A DNA stretch of 64,000 nt, from assembly GCA_021904315.1 (NCBI GenBank), contig CM038919.1, positions 9,486,001 through 9,550,000 of the forward strand. Direction: 5' to 3'. Positions 1-11,260 of this stretch are shown here, one piece after another (the stretch's first letter is position 1; every line of letters begins with the position of its first letter). The notes beneath the pieces are model-generated. The model was not told where the DNA came from and did no database searches. It saw only the letters and a list, made by a program, of their open reading frames with translations. This stretch comes from Sphagnum magellanicum (lineage: Eukaryota; Streptophyta; Sphagnopsida; Sphagnales; Sphagnaceae). Made by a program: the position numbers and the translations under genes.

Positions 1-3000
1 TGTCCACTCTTGAGGTTTGAGTGCTTTGAACATGCAAAAACATTTTTTATTTGTGTCAAGCTTTGAGCATGTAAACTTTGCAATTAATGGAAAATATTCC
101 CAAAAAAAAATGATAATCCAAACTATTATGTTTCCCTTGTGATATTTCAAACATACAAAGATGTAATTTTAAAGAATGTCCACTCACTTGGGTAGCTCCT
201 TTGACTGTGATTTTACCCCCCAAGGAAAACACTATATGTTAAAATTTGACATTAAATGCATCAAAGATAATATTGTTTCAAGAGTATAATTGATTGAAAG
301 AGCATTAGTCTTTTCCATCCTTTTGGAAAATGTGTTTGTTTCCTTGTCTAATTTTATGATATCCACATATTTAAGCTCCATCCTTAGGGAGGTCAAATTT
401 CTAATTTATTTCAAATTGTGTGCACAAAAATATAAGGTGCAAATTATTGAAATATATATAATTTATAATTTATTAAAATATATATATGGAGTTTATAATT
501 CATTATGAAAATATGCCTAAAATATTATTAAATATATTTAAAATATGCCCATCACAAGCTTCCAATATCTCAAAATTTGAATAGAATTCATGTGAAAATC
601 ATAAAACAATATGTTAGTGCAAATCCAAAAGACTCAAAATGTAAAATGGCACAATATATATATAAATATATTTTTTATATAAATGATGTTTCTTTTTCAC
701 TTATGATGTCTTGATGTCAAGTACATATGATTTACATTTTAACTAAAATTTTGCAATTATTATGATGTAATTTTGCATAAAATGATGTACGAACTTATGA
801 AAATTGAATTTTGCATGAAATTTGTACAAACCTATGAAGCTTGGTAAGTTTGTGATGTTTAATCTTCCACTTGACCAATGGACATGTACATTTTGATTAA
901 AGGCCCAAAGTTTGAATGACATGTCTATTATTTATTAACCAATTTGACTAGAATCATGACCTATTTCATCATTATTTATCAAATTGAACATCTAATCAAG
1001 TTGAACAAAAAAATGACCACTCTAGTCAAAATTGCCAATGGGTTCCATTCAAATGGGACAAATAATCAATTTGAACATATAATCAACTTGGAAAAAAAAG
1101 GACTTTGCCTAATCAAAATAATTAATGGTTTTCTAATCAAACAAGACATGTTATGTTAACTAATAAACCAAGCTAGCTATAAACAGTTTAGTTAAGTAAC
1201 TTAGGGGCTTAAATACTTACCTACAATTATATTACCTACCTATTGACTTACCTACTTCCTACCTACAAGTTACCATCCTACCTCCCACCTACCATCCTAC
1301 ATGTACCTACCTACCTACCTACCTACCTACCTTCGACAAGTTTACTCATTGCTTAACTTCCTTCCTTACCTTCATAAATCATATACAACAAGAACATGTG
1401 AAATAATTTTTTTAACAAAATTACATTACTTTATGAAAGTGTGGTCCAATATCACTTAATCACTTCATGGTTTATCATTGTGAGGGTGATGGTTTCAAGT
1501 CCTTATATTTATAAGTATGTACATGCCTAGGGGCTAACATAACTAAGTTAAACTAAATTAAACTACTACCCACTTGCTTACCAATAGATATTATTTTTGA
1601 TAATAATCCAAAAACTAAATGATTTTAATTAAGGTAGAAATTAAGCTAGTCAAATGGTGTGTTGTTCATCAATCCAAATAACCAATCCAATGGTCCATTA
1701 TTTTACTAATAAAAAAGACCATTTTAATGTCAAAATTGACTTGACCAAAATGACATGATGCGTGAAAATCCTTTAAGGTGTACCACACATGACGAAAAAG
1801 GTTTTGTTCTTATTACAATCCTTCTTTACCCTATATTGTGATCCCCATAAAAAATAATGAATCAAAAGTTGTCAAAAATTTCAAAAAGACTATATTTTAA
1901 ACATTACAATTCTAGATTCCATCATAATCATCCATAAATGTGTCTTTACATGGTTGAAAGGGACTAGGTGAAAAAGACAAAAAAGAATGACGTAGTGACA
2001 AGATTTTGGTACACTTAAAAAATTTTGCACCTTGGTAATATTTTTTACATGCATCCAAATGGGATTTTTTATTAGATTTTTTACTCACAATAATTTTTTT
2101 TTCTATTAATGTGTGAGGCATTAAATGTTGTTCATCACAAGGACAAAATGTTTAGAAATAACATGTTTTTCAACACATATATTCCAACACAACATGGCAT
2201 CTCTTCACTTGTTATCTACTTACTTTATGTTTAAAATGTGTAAACCAATTCAATTTCATTTGCTCCCCACCCAATTACATGTATGTGCACAACACTAATT
2301 CCACAAAGTTAATTATGATATTTTTTAAAAATTCTAATACTAAGGATTAATGTTCATCTTATATATTATGATTACTATTTTGAAAATAAATAGGGTCCCA
2401 TTATACTAATAATTTAATAATAATTTTTACCCAACAACCAATATACAAGACCCAATATTTTTATCCATGTAATTTTCCATTTCCAAAAAGAATGTATTGT
2501 CTTAGATTATCACACAAACGGTGAGGTGGTGGGCTAATCCATCAATTAATTTTGAGACTTTTGATCTAAAGATCTCTATTTCTCCATTGCAACTTTCAAT
2601 TTTTAATTTAATTTTATCATGCTTTCATCTTGGGTGTGCAATTTATTTAATGGGGGTCACACTTATCCATCGCACTAAGTTCCAATTGGTTCATTTTATC
2701 TACTATAGGTAATGTACATCATTCTTTAAATGATTTAAAATCATCCATAGAAGTCCATCCTAATTCAATCACGACAACAGATCTTGTTTTGTATGACTAA
2801 ATTATGGTAAAAACAAACCCTAAATAAGGTGTTGCTTTATTTAGGTTTGATTAGTCATTTACAACAAACACAAAATAATATCTTAGTCATATCAAACATG
2901 TCAAACAATCAGTTGTGTCCATTATGTCACATTTATTTTGACTAACAATAAGTCAATTTTTCATAATAATAAGTCAACACAAAATTATAAGCATGAATCA

Positions 3001-3430
3001 ATTTCAAATTTTCTTGTGTATGTCTTACATATTTACATGCCTAAGGAAGGTAGGTATATTGTAAAAAGGTAAATGGTGAGTATTTAATAGTTATTTATGT
3101 ACCTATTATCAATCTACCTAGATTACTAACAAGTTACCAACCTATTCATAACTAACCCCAACTCCCTATATTACCTATTTACAACCTACCCTTTTACATG
3201 CCTATGGGAGGCCTCAACATTTAATGTGATCATTACTAGAAGTTGAATAGAATAAACCATAATTCTGATTTTGCCCTGATTGGGAATCCACCTTAATTGA
3301 AAATGAAATTGAAAATGGAAAATTAGAAATGAAAAAAAAGGATAGAATTACAAAAGTTGCTATAATTTTGGTAGAAAGAATAATAAATGGTCCAAAAAAG
3401 AAAATTTACCCACTTCTCATTAATCAAAAT
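1..3430. other. AT-rich intergenic DNA, no gene seen
   Basis: No open frame here resembles a known protein, and the longest are about 70 residues, as expected by chance. The sequence is AT-rich with many short TA and ATT runs. Degenerate CTTACCTAC-type microsatellite text occurs around 1215-1335 and again around 3045-3200, and similar text recurs near 20.5 kb, 42.5 kb and 63.2 kb. This is probably old, decayed repeat DNA. Confidence 0.6.
1304..1332. repeat. (TACC)n microsatellite
   Basis: About seven perfect tandem copies of TACC sit inside a longer, imperfect CTAC-rich stretch that starts near 1215. Confidence 0.9.
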
Positions 3431-3435
3431 GAAAT

Positions 3436-3530
3436 AGTAAAAAGGGATTCGAACCCTCATTTATTTTATAAGTTGGGCTGAAAGAATTTACAAAATTGTC
3501 ATGATCAACAGCTTTGTCATTTATTCGAGA
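3436..3530 (-). pseudogene. tRNA-like relic (T-arm and anticodon-like loop)
   Basis: On the minus strand there is a perfect T-arm motif, GAGGGTTCGAATCCCT. About 45 bases upstream is TGTAAATTC, which resembles the GUA anticodon loop of a tRNA-Tyr. No acceptor stem can be built, so this is not a working tRNA. It lies on the psbC side of the plastid insert, but plastid trnS-UGA would be expected on the other strand. It may be a separate organellar fragment or a SINE head. The identity is unresolved. Confidence 0.3.
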
Positions 3531-4158
3531 AATTTCATGATAGGGAAGTGGATCGAAGATAAGGAAGTAGATTGAATAATTCATAATTGATTGATGAAAA
3601 ATAAATTATTATCTTCATTATTATCTTCTTGGACTATTTCACAAAAATCGAAAAAATCGAGATGGAAATATTGTATCACACAAGTAGAATTTGACTCATA
3701 GTATTACGAAACATTAAAAACAAAATTTTAGATAAATTAAAAATTGTTGCAAATTAAAACGCTTGTTACAAGATTTGGATATTGAAATAAATCAAATAAT
3801 TCCTTAAGGAGGCTCCATACAAGATTTTCAAAATTTACCAAAAGCTTGGTTCAATTTAGTTCCTTACCATTAAGTAGGCTTAATGATAGAAATTTACTTA
3901 GAAATTTTTTTTGGAATGCCCTATGTATTTACGACACCCATGGGAGTTGTAAATACAACCAAATGTATTTTAAAAATACACATATTAATAAATTAGCTCT
4001 TGTTTCATTAGATAGAACATTTAATTATGAATCTTATATCAATCAACAAATTAAGTTTGTTTCTCAAGTTGTTTGATTCTCAAGATCTATTGATTGTCCA
4101 TTGATCCATCTAGAGATGGGGAAATTTCGAGTAAGAAAAAATGAATATAATAGATTGA

Positions 4159-5485
4159 TTACATGTTTAGCAAAGCATATTTGAATTTTGGAGATGAATC
4201 CCTATATATATAACTAAGCTTTTATTTTGAATGAAATTTAATTTATCATCTTCATGTGTGCCATAAATGACCTACAAAGAAAAAGAATTTTGAAACAAAA
4301 TGTGAGGTAGATAACCAACTTTGGGGAGAAACATAATTTACTACGTTAATTTCAATAGCTACTCCACTCATAGAATTTTTAAAACCTATTGGAACATGAG
4401 TCATATATTTTGCAAAACATCGTTCTTACCAAGGTTGTATGTCTTTTTTCAGTTTACTCAAATCGAATCCATTAGAACCTTCCAAAGGTTCCAACCAAGG
4501 AGCACAAAAATCCAAAAGTGCATGGTTTCCCTTCCAAAAATAATTTCTCGGGTGGGGGAGTGCATAAGGTATTTACCTAAACCCATGGGTCCTTGGGTAG
4601 AACCCACATTAACACCAAGGTGTTGGTCTTTAACTAAAAGAGTAAAAGCGTGAGCTTGAAAAGCTTCTAGCCTAGTAGGCCCATAAAATTCACTAGGATA
4701 GGATGTATTATTGAACCAAATGAAGCAACAAGTGGTAAACCCAAAAATGGAAATAGTTGCTAAACTATAAGATAGATAAACCTCACCGGACCATACAAGA
4801 ACACAACAAGCCCATGGAAAACATTTGGTCATGATATGCCAGATTTCACCAAAAATACAAATGGAACCTAACCAAATATGTCCTCCAATAATATCTTCTA
4901 GATTATTTACACTAACAATCCAACCTTCTCCACCAAAAGGTGATTTGAACAAATAACCGAATATGACACTCAAACTAAGAGTAAAATTCATAATCCTCCT
5001 TACATCTCCATTACCAAGAGCCCAAGTATCATACACACCTCCGAAATACAAATCTTTGAGCATCAATAGGAAAGCACCAACACCTAACAAAATTAAATGG
5101 ATACCCAAAATAATGGTCATTTTATTTTTGTCTTTTCACACATAACCAAAGAATGGAAAATATTCTTCTAGAATTTTTGGTTTGATAAATGCATGCTAAA
5201 TACCTTTGAAACCTAGGACTGCAAAAGAAATTAAGTGAAGTATTCTAGATACAAAATATGAAAAAAATCTATAATTTATCCACTCAAACCTACCCCCCAT
5301 CCCAAAGTAGCTAAATGGGGCAATAGAATTAGGCCTTGTTCATACATAGGTTTCTTTGGTATGAAGTGGGCAACTTCAAATAAATTCATTGGTTCAGCCC
5401 AAAATACAATGAATCTAGCATTAAGGGGTCCATTAAAGAGCATTTCCATGGGGTAGAACCTCTTTAGGGAATACCAGATTTTCAT
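4159..5485 (-). pseudogene. psbC: psbC pseudogene (photosystem II CP43), plastid-derived
   Basis: The minus strand translates to a recognisable CP43, the chlorophyll-binding inner antenna of photosystem II. The N-terminus reads [19 protein letters not shown], followed by a deletion of about 36 codons and then the [21 protein letters not shown] region. From 5120 to 4458 a frame of 220 codons is open and covers roughly residues 150-370, including [23 protein letters not shown] and the GLGKYLM region. The 5120-5276 stretch and everything below 4458 still align but carry several stops. The relic is about 1.33 kb against about 1.42 kb for an intact gene. It cannot encode a working protein. Confidence 0.93.
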
Positions 5486-6484
5486 GCGGCTGATCTTGGG
5501 TTGTCACCCAAGCACAAATACCTTAGTTTGGAATAATATTTTTGGTGTAGAAAGTTTCAAATTCAGGATCTTCCATTGCACAAATCTCCTAGGAAATGAA
5601 ATTATATGCTTGTAGGTTTAGAGCTAGACCAACTACTCTCAATAACACTCATCCATAAACCAATTATCGATATGAATAACATAAAGAAGTGTAACCAATG
5701 TTTGTTGGAGAAAGCAACATCAAAGATTTGGGACCAAAAACAATTGACTGTAACCATGGAAAAAATTACTTCATATTGGGTTGGATTAAAATCACGAAAT
5801 GTATTTGCACCATCACCATCCTAAAACAAAGTATTTTCCACAGTAGCATCATGAATAGCACATAAAAAAATAGCTCCTAATACTCCAGCAACTCCCATCA
5901 TATGAAATGGGTTTAAAGTCCAATTATGAAAACCTTGAAAAATATATATGAATAAGAAAATAGCTACTATATCAAAGTTAGATGTGAAAAACCAACCAAA
6001 TTAACCCAAAGGATGAATTAGAAATATAAAAACAAAAATAACAATTGGAGCAAAAAAAACAATTGCATTATAAGGATGTAATTGTATAAATCGAACAAGT
6101 TCAAATTGACACAACATGAAGCCTATCAAAACAAACGCTCCATGAAAAGTGACAAAGGTCCATAAACCTCTTAATTGACATCAACGGGTAAAATCTCCTT
6201 ATGCTTCAAAACCCCATAAAAGTAGTAAAGAATGTGCTAAACTATTAATAAGGGTCAAAATTGCAGCAGTTAGGAAGTTACAACCTTTTAAATGAAAACT
6301 AGCCAACCCATGAGTATACCATGAAGTCACAAAAGTTGTACTTGTGAACCACCACCTAGTGAGAAATAAGCACAAGGAAAAAGCAATAGGCCAAACCAAC
6401 CTACAAATATGAAATAGTCTGTTTTTAGCCAATCATCCATAAACCATTTGATTTTTTAAAAGACTTTCCAATGGCTATAATCAT
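5433..6484 (-). pseudogene. psbD: psbD pseudogene (photosystem II D2), plastid-derived
   Basis: The relic begins with an ATG at 6484, reading M-I-I-A-I-G-K-S against the D2 start MTIAIGKS, and ends with LPHGNAL and a TAA at 5433. Within 6199-6432 the D2 text [26 protein letters not shown] and [12 protein letters not shown] is intact. The rest aligns in broken frames. Its length is about 1052 bp against 1062 bp for the usual gene, so decay is mostly by point mutation with few indels. The psbD end overlaps the psbC start as in plastids. D2 is a core reaction-centre subunit, but this copy is not functional. Confidence 0.92.
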
Positions 6485-7298
6485 AATGATTCTCCCATTA
6501 TATTACTTTAATCATTTTTTTTAAACACCTCAAATATGATATAAAATTCCAATAATTGATGGATTATTCCTTAATGAACCCTCCTATTTCTTTATTTTTA
6601 ATTTTATATTCCTTTCCAGACTAACCGGATTGGACTAATTAACCAAATAAATTACTATATTTACTTCCTTTCTGGAAAATATAACACAAAAATTTTGTTT
6701 CATTATTTCATCCTAGAATAGACTCGAATAATTAAAAAATACCTCTAAAATAATTGTAATTACTGTAAATAATAAATAAATAAAAATATTTTATAATGTA
6801 TTGGAATTTCACTATTTCCCAAAAAGATATCTCTTCCATAATATTCATTCCATTAATTAATCGAAAATGAATGACTCAACGACTTGGTCCAATAATTAAA
6901 AAATATTTTGTAAAAATTCTTTTGTACTAATTGATCAAACATGTTCGTTCGATATATGGAATAAATAAATGAATAATTTGTATTACTACTTCTATTAAAA
7001 TCCATTATAAGAGTAGCCAAATTATTGAGAAATAGTAGCATCAAGTTTGCTAACAAATAAAATATTTTATTTCATTTTTGTGTCTCAAATGCACAATTTC
7101 AAAATCTTTTTTGTTCATACCCCCATCCCCTTTAAATTTCCATTATGATTCGATTGATAGGATATAAGGAATAATAACATACATAAGGAATAATAAGTCT
7201 ATTTCTTTTTCTTATATTTCTTTTTCTTATTTGAAAGGTTCAAAATCTCTATCTTATTACGTATCTATAATTTTTTACTTATTCGAAGAAATAATAAG

Positions 7299-7370
7299 AG
7301 CCTTTTATCAGATTTGAACTGATGACTTATGCTTTACCATGGCAATACTCTACCATTGAGTTAAAGGGGC
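7299..7370 (-). pseudogene. trnT-GGU: trnT-GGU pseudogene, plastid-derived
   Basis: The 72-nt minus-strand sequence starts GCCCCTTTAACTCAATGGTA and ends GATAAAAGGCT, matching plastid tRNA-Thr(GGU). The anticodon loop ATGGTAA is intact, but the anticodon stem has lost pairs (TTGCC against AGCAT) through transitions. It lies upstream of psbD as in plastid genomes. No nuclear Pol III function is expected. Confidence 0.85.
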
Positions 7371-10300
7371 AAGTAATCAAATAGATTATTGAAGAAATAA
7401 ATTTATATATAATGTGTAATAAAAATAGTATTCTTGTCAACCCAATTTAAATAAATTTATATGAAATCAAAAATTTCAATTTTATATGTTTCTATTTGCT
7501 TCTCTCCCCATGTACGTAGCATAGGAGGGTCGACACATTTAGATCTAATACATATATACATAAAATAACATTGTCAACGATTAAAATCTAAGACACATAA
7601 CATGGAGGGACATAAATTAGTCACACAATTATAAGCATTAATATCACATAAGTATGACCCCATCCATGTATAATTAATAATGTTCAATTTGACTAAAATT
7701 TTGAATTGACTTAGGCAAACTAAACATGCCTATTGTTGGGGGTGGTGCATAAAACAAGCAAAAATACCCCTTTATTCATTTCAAAAATAAATTAATGATG
7801 TATGTCATTATAGTCACTATGTTAAGGGGCATAAAAAATATGGTTTTGTTATAATGAACGGAATCAAACTTTTATTATGTAATTTTTATTCCATGCACAA
7901 CATTTGACTTCAAGGTATAGTCATGGAATAATGAGTTAGGGGTGCACCTTGAGAGTTTTAATAGGGAGTCTTGAAGGTCTATTGACAAGTTGATGTGGTA
8001 GCTTGTGATGGGCCAAAAAAACCTAATAGTTTTGAAACAATGTTGAAATGGCAAATCAAACATTAGTTACACCGCTTTAAAAAAGTGTTTTTGGTTATTT
8101 TATACTTATTAAATTACTTTCAAATTTATTCATGTGCTACATTAATATATTAAAAACATAGTGATATAAATTTATTAAGCATTCAAAAAACATTGGAATT
8201 AAACATAATCATATAAACTAAGCATTCGTTACACTTCTTCTAGTTGATCCTTATTTCATGAATGTACCTTGCATTCATTTCATTCACTTCATTAGGTACA
8301 AAACCAATGGGGGTAAAATTCATCCTTCGAATGTTTTTCAATTCATGTACACTCATTTAGTGAGTTTTGGTTAGTCCACAAGACTTTCGAAGTTGTATGT
8401 TTGCATTTGTTACATTTCATACAATTACATTTTTTACCTTATCCAATGGTTTAGATTCATCAATCAATTTTTAATTTAATACATGAAAAAACAAAATGTA
8501 AATGGCAGAAGACCTTCTTGCACATGACCAGGTCTTCATGTAGCACGAGAAATTATTGATGTGGGATGGTTACATTTTTAGGCTCAACACATCATTGGAC
8601 TAGTTAGTACAAGAGAAAAAAGGTTTTGCATGTGACCTGATGATACACCACCATATTCAACAATTGTTCCCATTTCAATCAAGTTGACATGGGCAACATG
8701 TGTCCATAATAATGCCACTCATGGTTCTTTTAGTTTCTGAATACTTTGTCCCTTGCTTGCCTTTCTTTCTTTCTCTACAAGAGACAACACAAGTCACGAG
8801 CAATCCCAGCTAGTTGAGAACTTAATTCATCCCATCATGTGTCAAAGGTAAGAGGCCACACACCATGTGTCTTTCATCATGTGCATATATAGTGCGCGTA
8901 TATTGTACCTGGCAACTGATAGTTAGCAGTTTTTTTTGTCAAAATATTTATTCATTTCCATAAATGAGTCTGGCAAGCCCAATTTGTCTATTTCAGATTT
9001 TTAATAGTTGGGCATAAGTATAAAATTTCCAGCTTATGAGAATAATGGAAGAGGCAATAAATAAATTTCTTTAAAATATTTCATGCAATTTCTTGAAAAT
9101 AACTGAATTTTCAAACAATTCAGAAAGTTCACTGAGCATCTTGGATGATTAACTATCAATATCTCATCCCCTTTTGTCCGTTAATAACATCATTATGCCC
9201 AAACCTTATAACACATGAATTTCCTCGCTTGGTGTTCACATTAGCATCTCCACATAGTGGAAATGTGGGGTTTGGGTCTAATTTTTCACATATAATGGAT
9301 GACCCATCAGATCTAGGTCTAGGGAATATTCTTTGAAAATTAAAACCCATTGGTTCCAGGGCCAAGTTCAATTTTTAAGATTGTCAATTTTCTAGGTCAA
9401 TGGTTCTAGACTTTTTGAGGCTAGTCAAATTTTAAGTTCAAGGCAAGGCTAGTTTTAGACCCTTATTTGGGATGGTTTCAGGGTCGAGTTCTAAATCAAG
9501 TCCAGATTTTAGGCCTATTGTTAAGTGATGCATAAAAATCAGATATCAAATCATGTAGACACAAAATAATAATAATAATAATAATAATAACAACGCATCA
9601 TGAATATTATGATAAGTGTAAAATGTATTTTTTACCCTGATTTTCTCAAACAGAGCTTTTTTTCAAGAGCACATATTCTCATTATCACCTCTATGGTCTG
9701 ATTTTCTTTCAAACACTAAGAAACGAGTTGTTGTACAACAAAAGTGTTCCTTCACATCAAGTGATTTCATTAAATTATTATGAGCGAATTCACTAGTTAT
9801 AATGAATGGGACTTAACGAAGAAACAATGAATTCACTGGTCTAGTGAACAGGGACTAATGAATTGCACCCACATTTTGTAACAGATGATTTCCATGTAAA
9901 TCTTACAGGGAATGAGAAATGAGAGAAAAAGAAACAAACTACAATTGCATAACCTTGTACCTACACCTACGACCTGGCCCTGAACAAAAGATCCCAAGAC
10001 TCACGAGACTGGACCTTTTGTTGGATCCAGCTGATCCAAGGTTTTCCCATACCAGACTTAAGGCCAGATTTTTCCACACCTAAACATATGGGGCAGGTCT
10101 TGTGACAAGTCTTCACACACCAAGACCCATTAGGTTGGGCACCCAGGCTGAAAACCCGACCCAGGGCCTTGTATTTATCAGGCACAAGATTAGGGACAAT
10201 TGTGCCTTAAAAAACAACTTATGCAACAAACATCCGACCCAAGTACTAGTTTGCAGCCAATGCAGAACTCCAATTACCTCATTATCTTTAAATTGATGTT

Positions 10301-10470
10301 TTGAGTCAAGGGCTTCAAAGGTCTTCTTAGCATGTCCAAGTTATGATGCCTTTGCTCAAAAGGCCCAGGATGAAGCCAGTGGGAGAAGCAGCCCCCAATC
10401 AAACACATGATGAACTTGAGCATGTCAACTAGTGTTGGTCTGGTATGTATATATATATTCATTCCTGCAC
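7371..10470. other. Intergenic DNA, no gene seen
   Basis: No protein-like frame or RNA gene was recognised. From about 9340 to 10200 the text is less AT-rich and carries loosely repeated phrases such as GGTCCAGG and CAAGGC, which look like decayed repeat DNA. A perfect ATA-type microsatellite lies inside at 9565-9590. Confidence 0.5.
9565..9590. repeat. (AAT)n microsatellite
   Basis: Roughly eight uninterrupted AAT units lie in AT-rich intergenic DNA. Confidence 0.9.
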
Positions 10471-10479
10471 ATGGTATCT

Positions 10480-10700
10480 ACTATCAACACTAGTGTCAAG
10501 GACCCTACCAGGCTGGTATGATCTAAGGCCATATCAACCTTGTAGTACTACCATCCTCGTAAGGTGATTAATGCCAGCTTTGTATCAGTTTTATATCAGA
10601 TTCCATACCATGTATGTACCTGCCTCATATCAGGCATGAATTGGTCTTGACCTAACAAGAGGACCAAGCTGGTATGAAAGTTTTAAAATGGACCCAATAA
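10480..10700 (+). repeat. ACCAG/CTGGTATG degenerate array (array 1)
   Basis: The short inverted motif ACCAGGCTGGTATGA and variants (CAAGCTGGTATGAAAG, GCCAGCTTTGTATCAG) recur at irregular spacing. The phrase GGACCCTACCAGGCTGGTATGA here matches GGACCCTACCAGACTGGTATGA at about 62680. Arrays of short direct and inverted repeats like this resemble the subterminal regions of DNA transposons, but no terminal repeats were found. Confidence 0.6.
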
Positions 10701-10842
10701 ACTTATCGGTAAAGTCAGGCGATTAGGGGGTGAGAATGGCCAGTTTCAGCATAATAAGGCATCAAATGTGTATCTGAGAATGAACTCTACAAAACGAAAT
10801 AAGGGGGGACCCAAACTAGTTTTTCCACCAATTTTGGTAGTA

Positions 10843-11060
10843 AACTGAGTTTCATCCCCTCTTTCCTTTTTCATGAGCGCCTTCACCGCCGTTACATATA
10901 TTTTCACTGCTCCTACCTGTACAACTACTATAATTATTCTCAAACCTTGTGCATTAAATGTTGAGTTTCAGCATTTCATACTAAGATTTAATAAAATTTC
11001 CTTACTTTGCGGATACCACTGAAAAAGGAGATAGGGGATGAAAGAGAGGGTGACTTTATG
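10843..11060 (+). repeat. Dispersed repeat family, copy A
   Basis: This segment runs from AAACTGAGTTTCATCC to GGGATGAAAGAGAGGGTGACTTT. It shares long near-identical blocks with 62312-62575 and 13590-13785, for example ATATATTTTCACTGCTC, TACCTGTACAACTACTATAA and ACCTTGTGCATTAAATG. All three copies have the same orientation. No coding frame is conserved between them. The family is not one I recognise. Confidence 0.8.
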
Positions 11061-11064
11061 AATA

Positions 11065-11260
11065 ACTTTAATACCAGGACCAAAGCTGGTATAAAAGTTT
11101 TTAAAAGGATTCACTACCAGGTCCAGGCTGGTATGAATTTTTTTGAAAAGTACCCAATACCAACACCAAGCTGTTATGTTCCAAAGTCAATACTAGACCA
11201 ACACTGATATGAACCAGCCTGGTGCCAGCAACCATACTTACCTCTTTGGCTGTCATCTGA
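11065..11260 (+). repeat. ACCAG/CTGGTATG degenerate array (array 2)
   Basis: It directly follows repeat copy A. Three or four units of the form ATACCAGGACCAAAGCTGGT with a following TTTTTAAAA and ACCCAATACC are visible, then ATGAACCAGCCTGGTGCCAG. The same order of unique segment then array occurs at 62.3-63.0 kb, so both parts likely belong to one element. Confidence 0.6.

Larger units (their letters stand above)
4159..7370 (-). other. Nuclear plastid DNA insert (NUPT)
   Basis: The stretch holds, in plastid order on the minus strand, trnT-GGU, a spacer of about 800 bp, psbD, and psbC overlapping the psbD end. This is the standard land-plant plastid arrangement. All three genes are dead (stops, frameshifts, small deletions), so this is an old nuclear copy and not plastid DNA. 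Most amino-acid differences are explained by C-to-T or G-to-A changes at former CpG sites, as expected from methylation in the nucleus. The outer limits are uncertain. About 700 bp beyond the psbC end (3440-4158) may also be plastid-derived, but I could not assign it. Confidence 0.9.

Noticed and set aside
4458-5120. Open 220-codon psbC frame as a functional gene
   Set aside because: It lacks both ends, is flanked by in-frame stops that still align to CP43, and sits in a decayed plastid insert.
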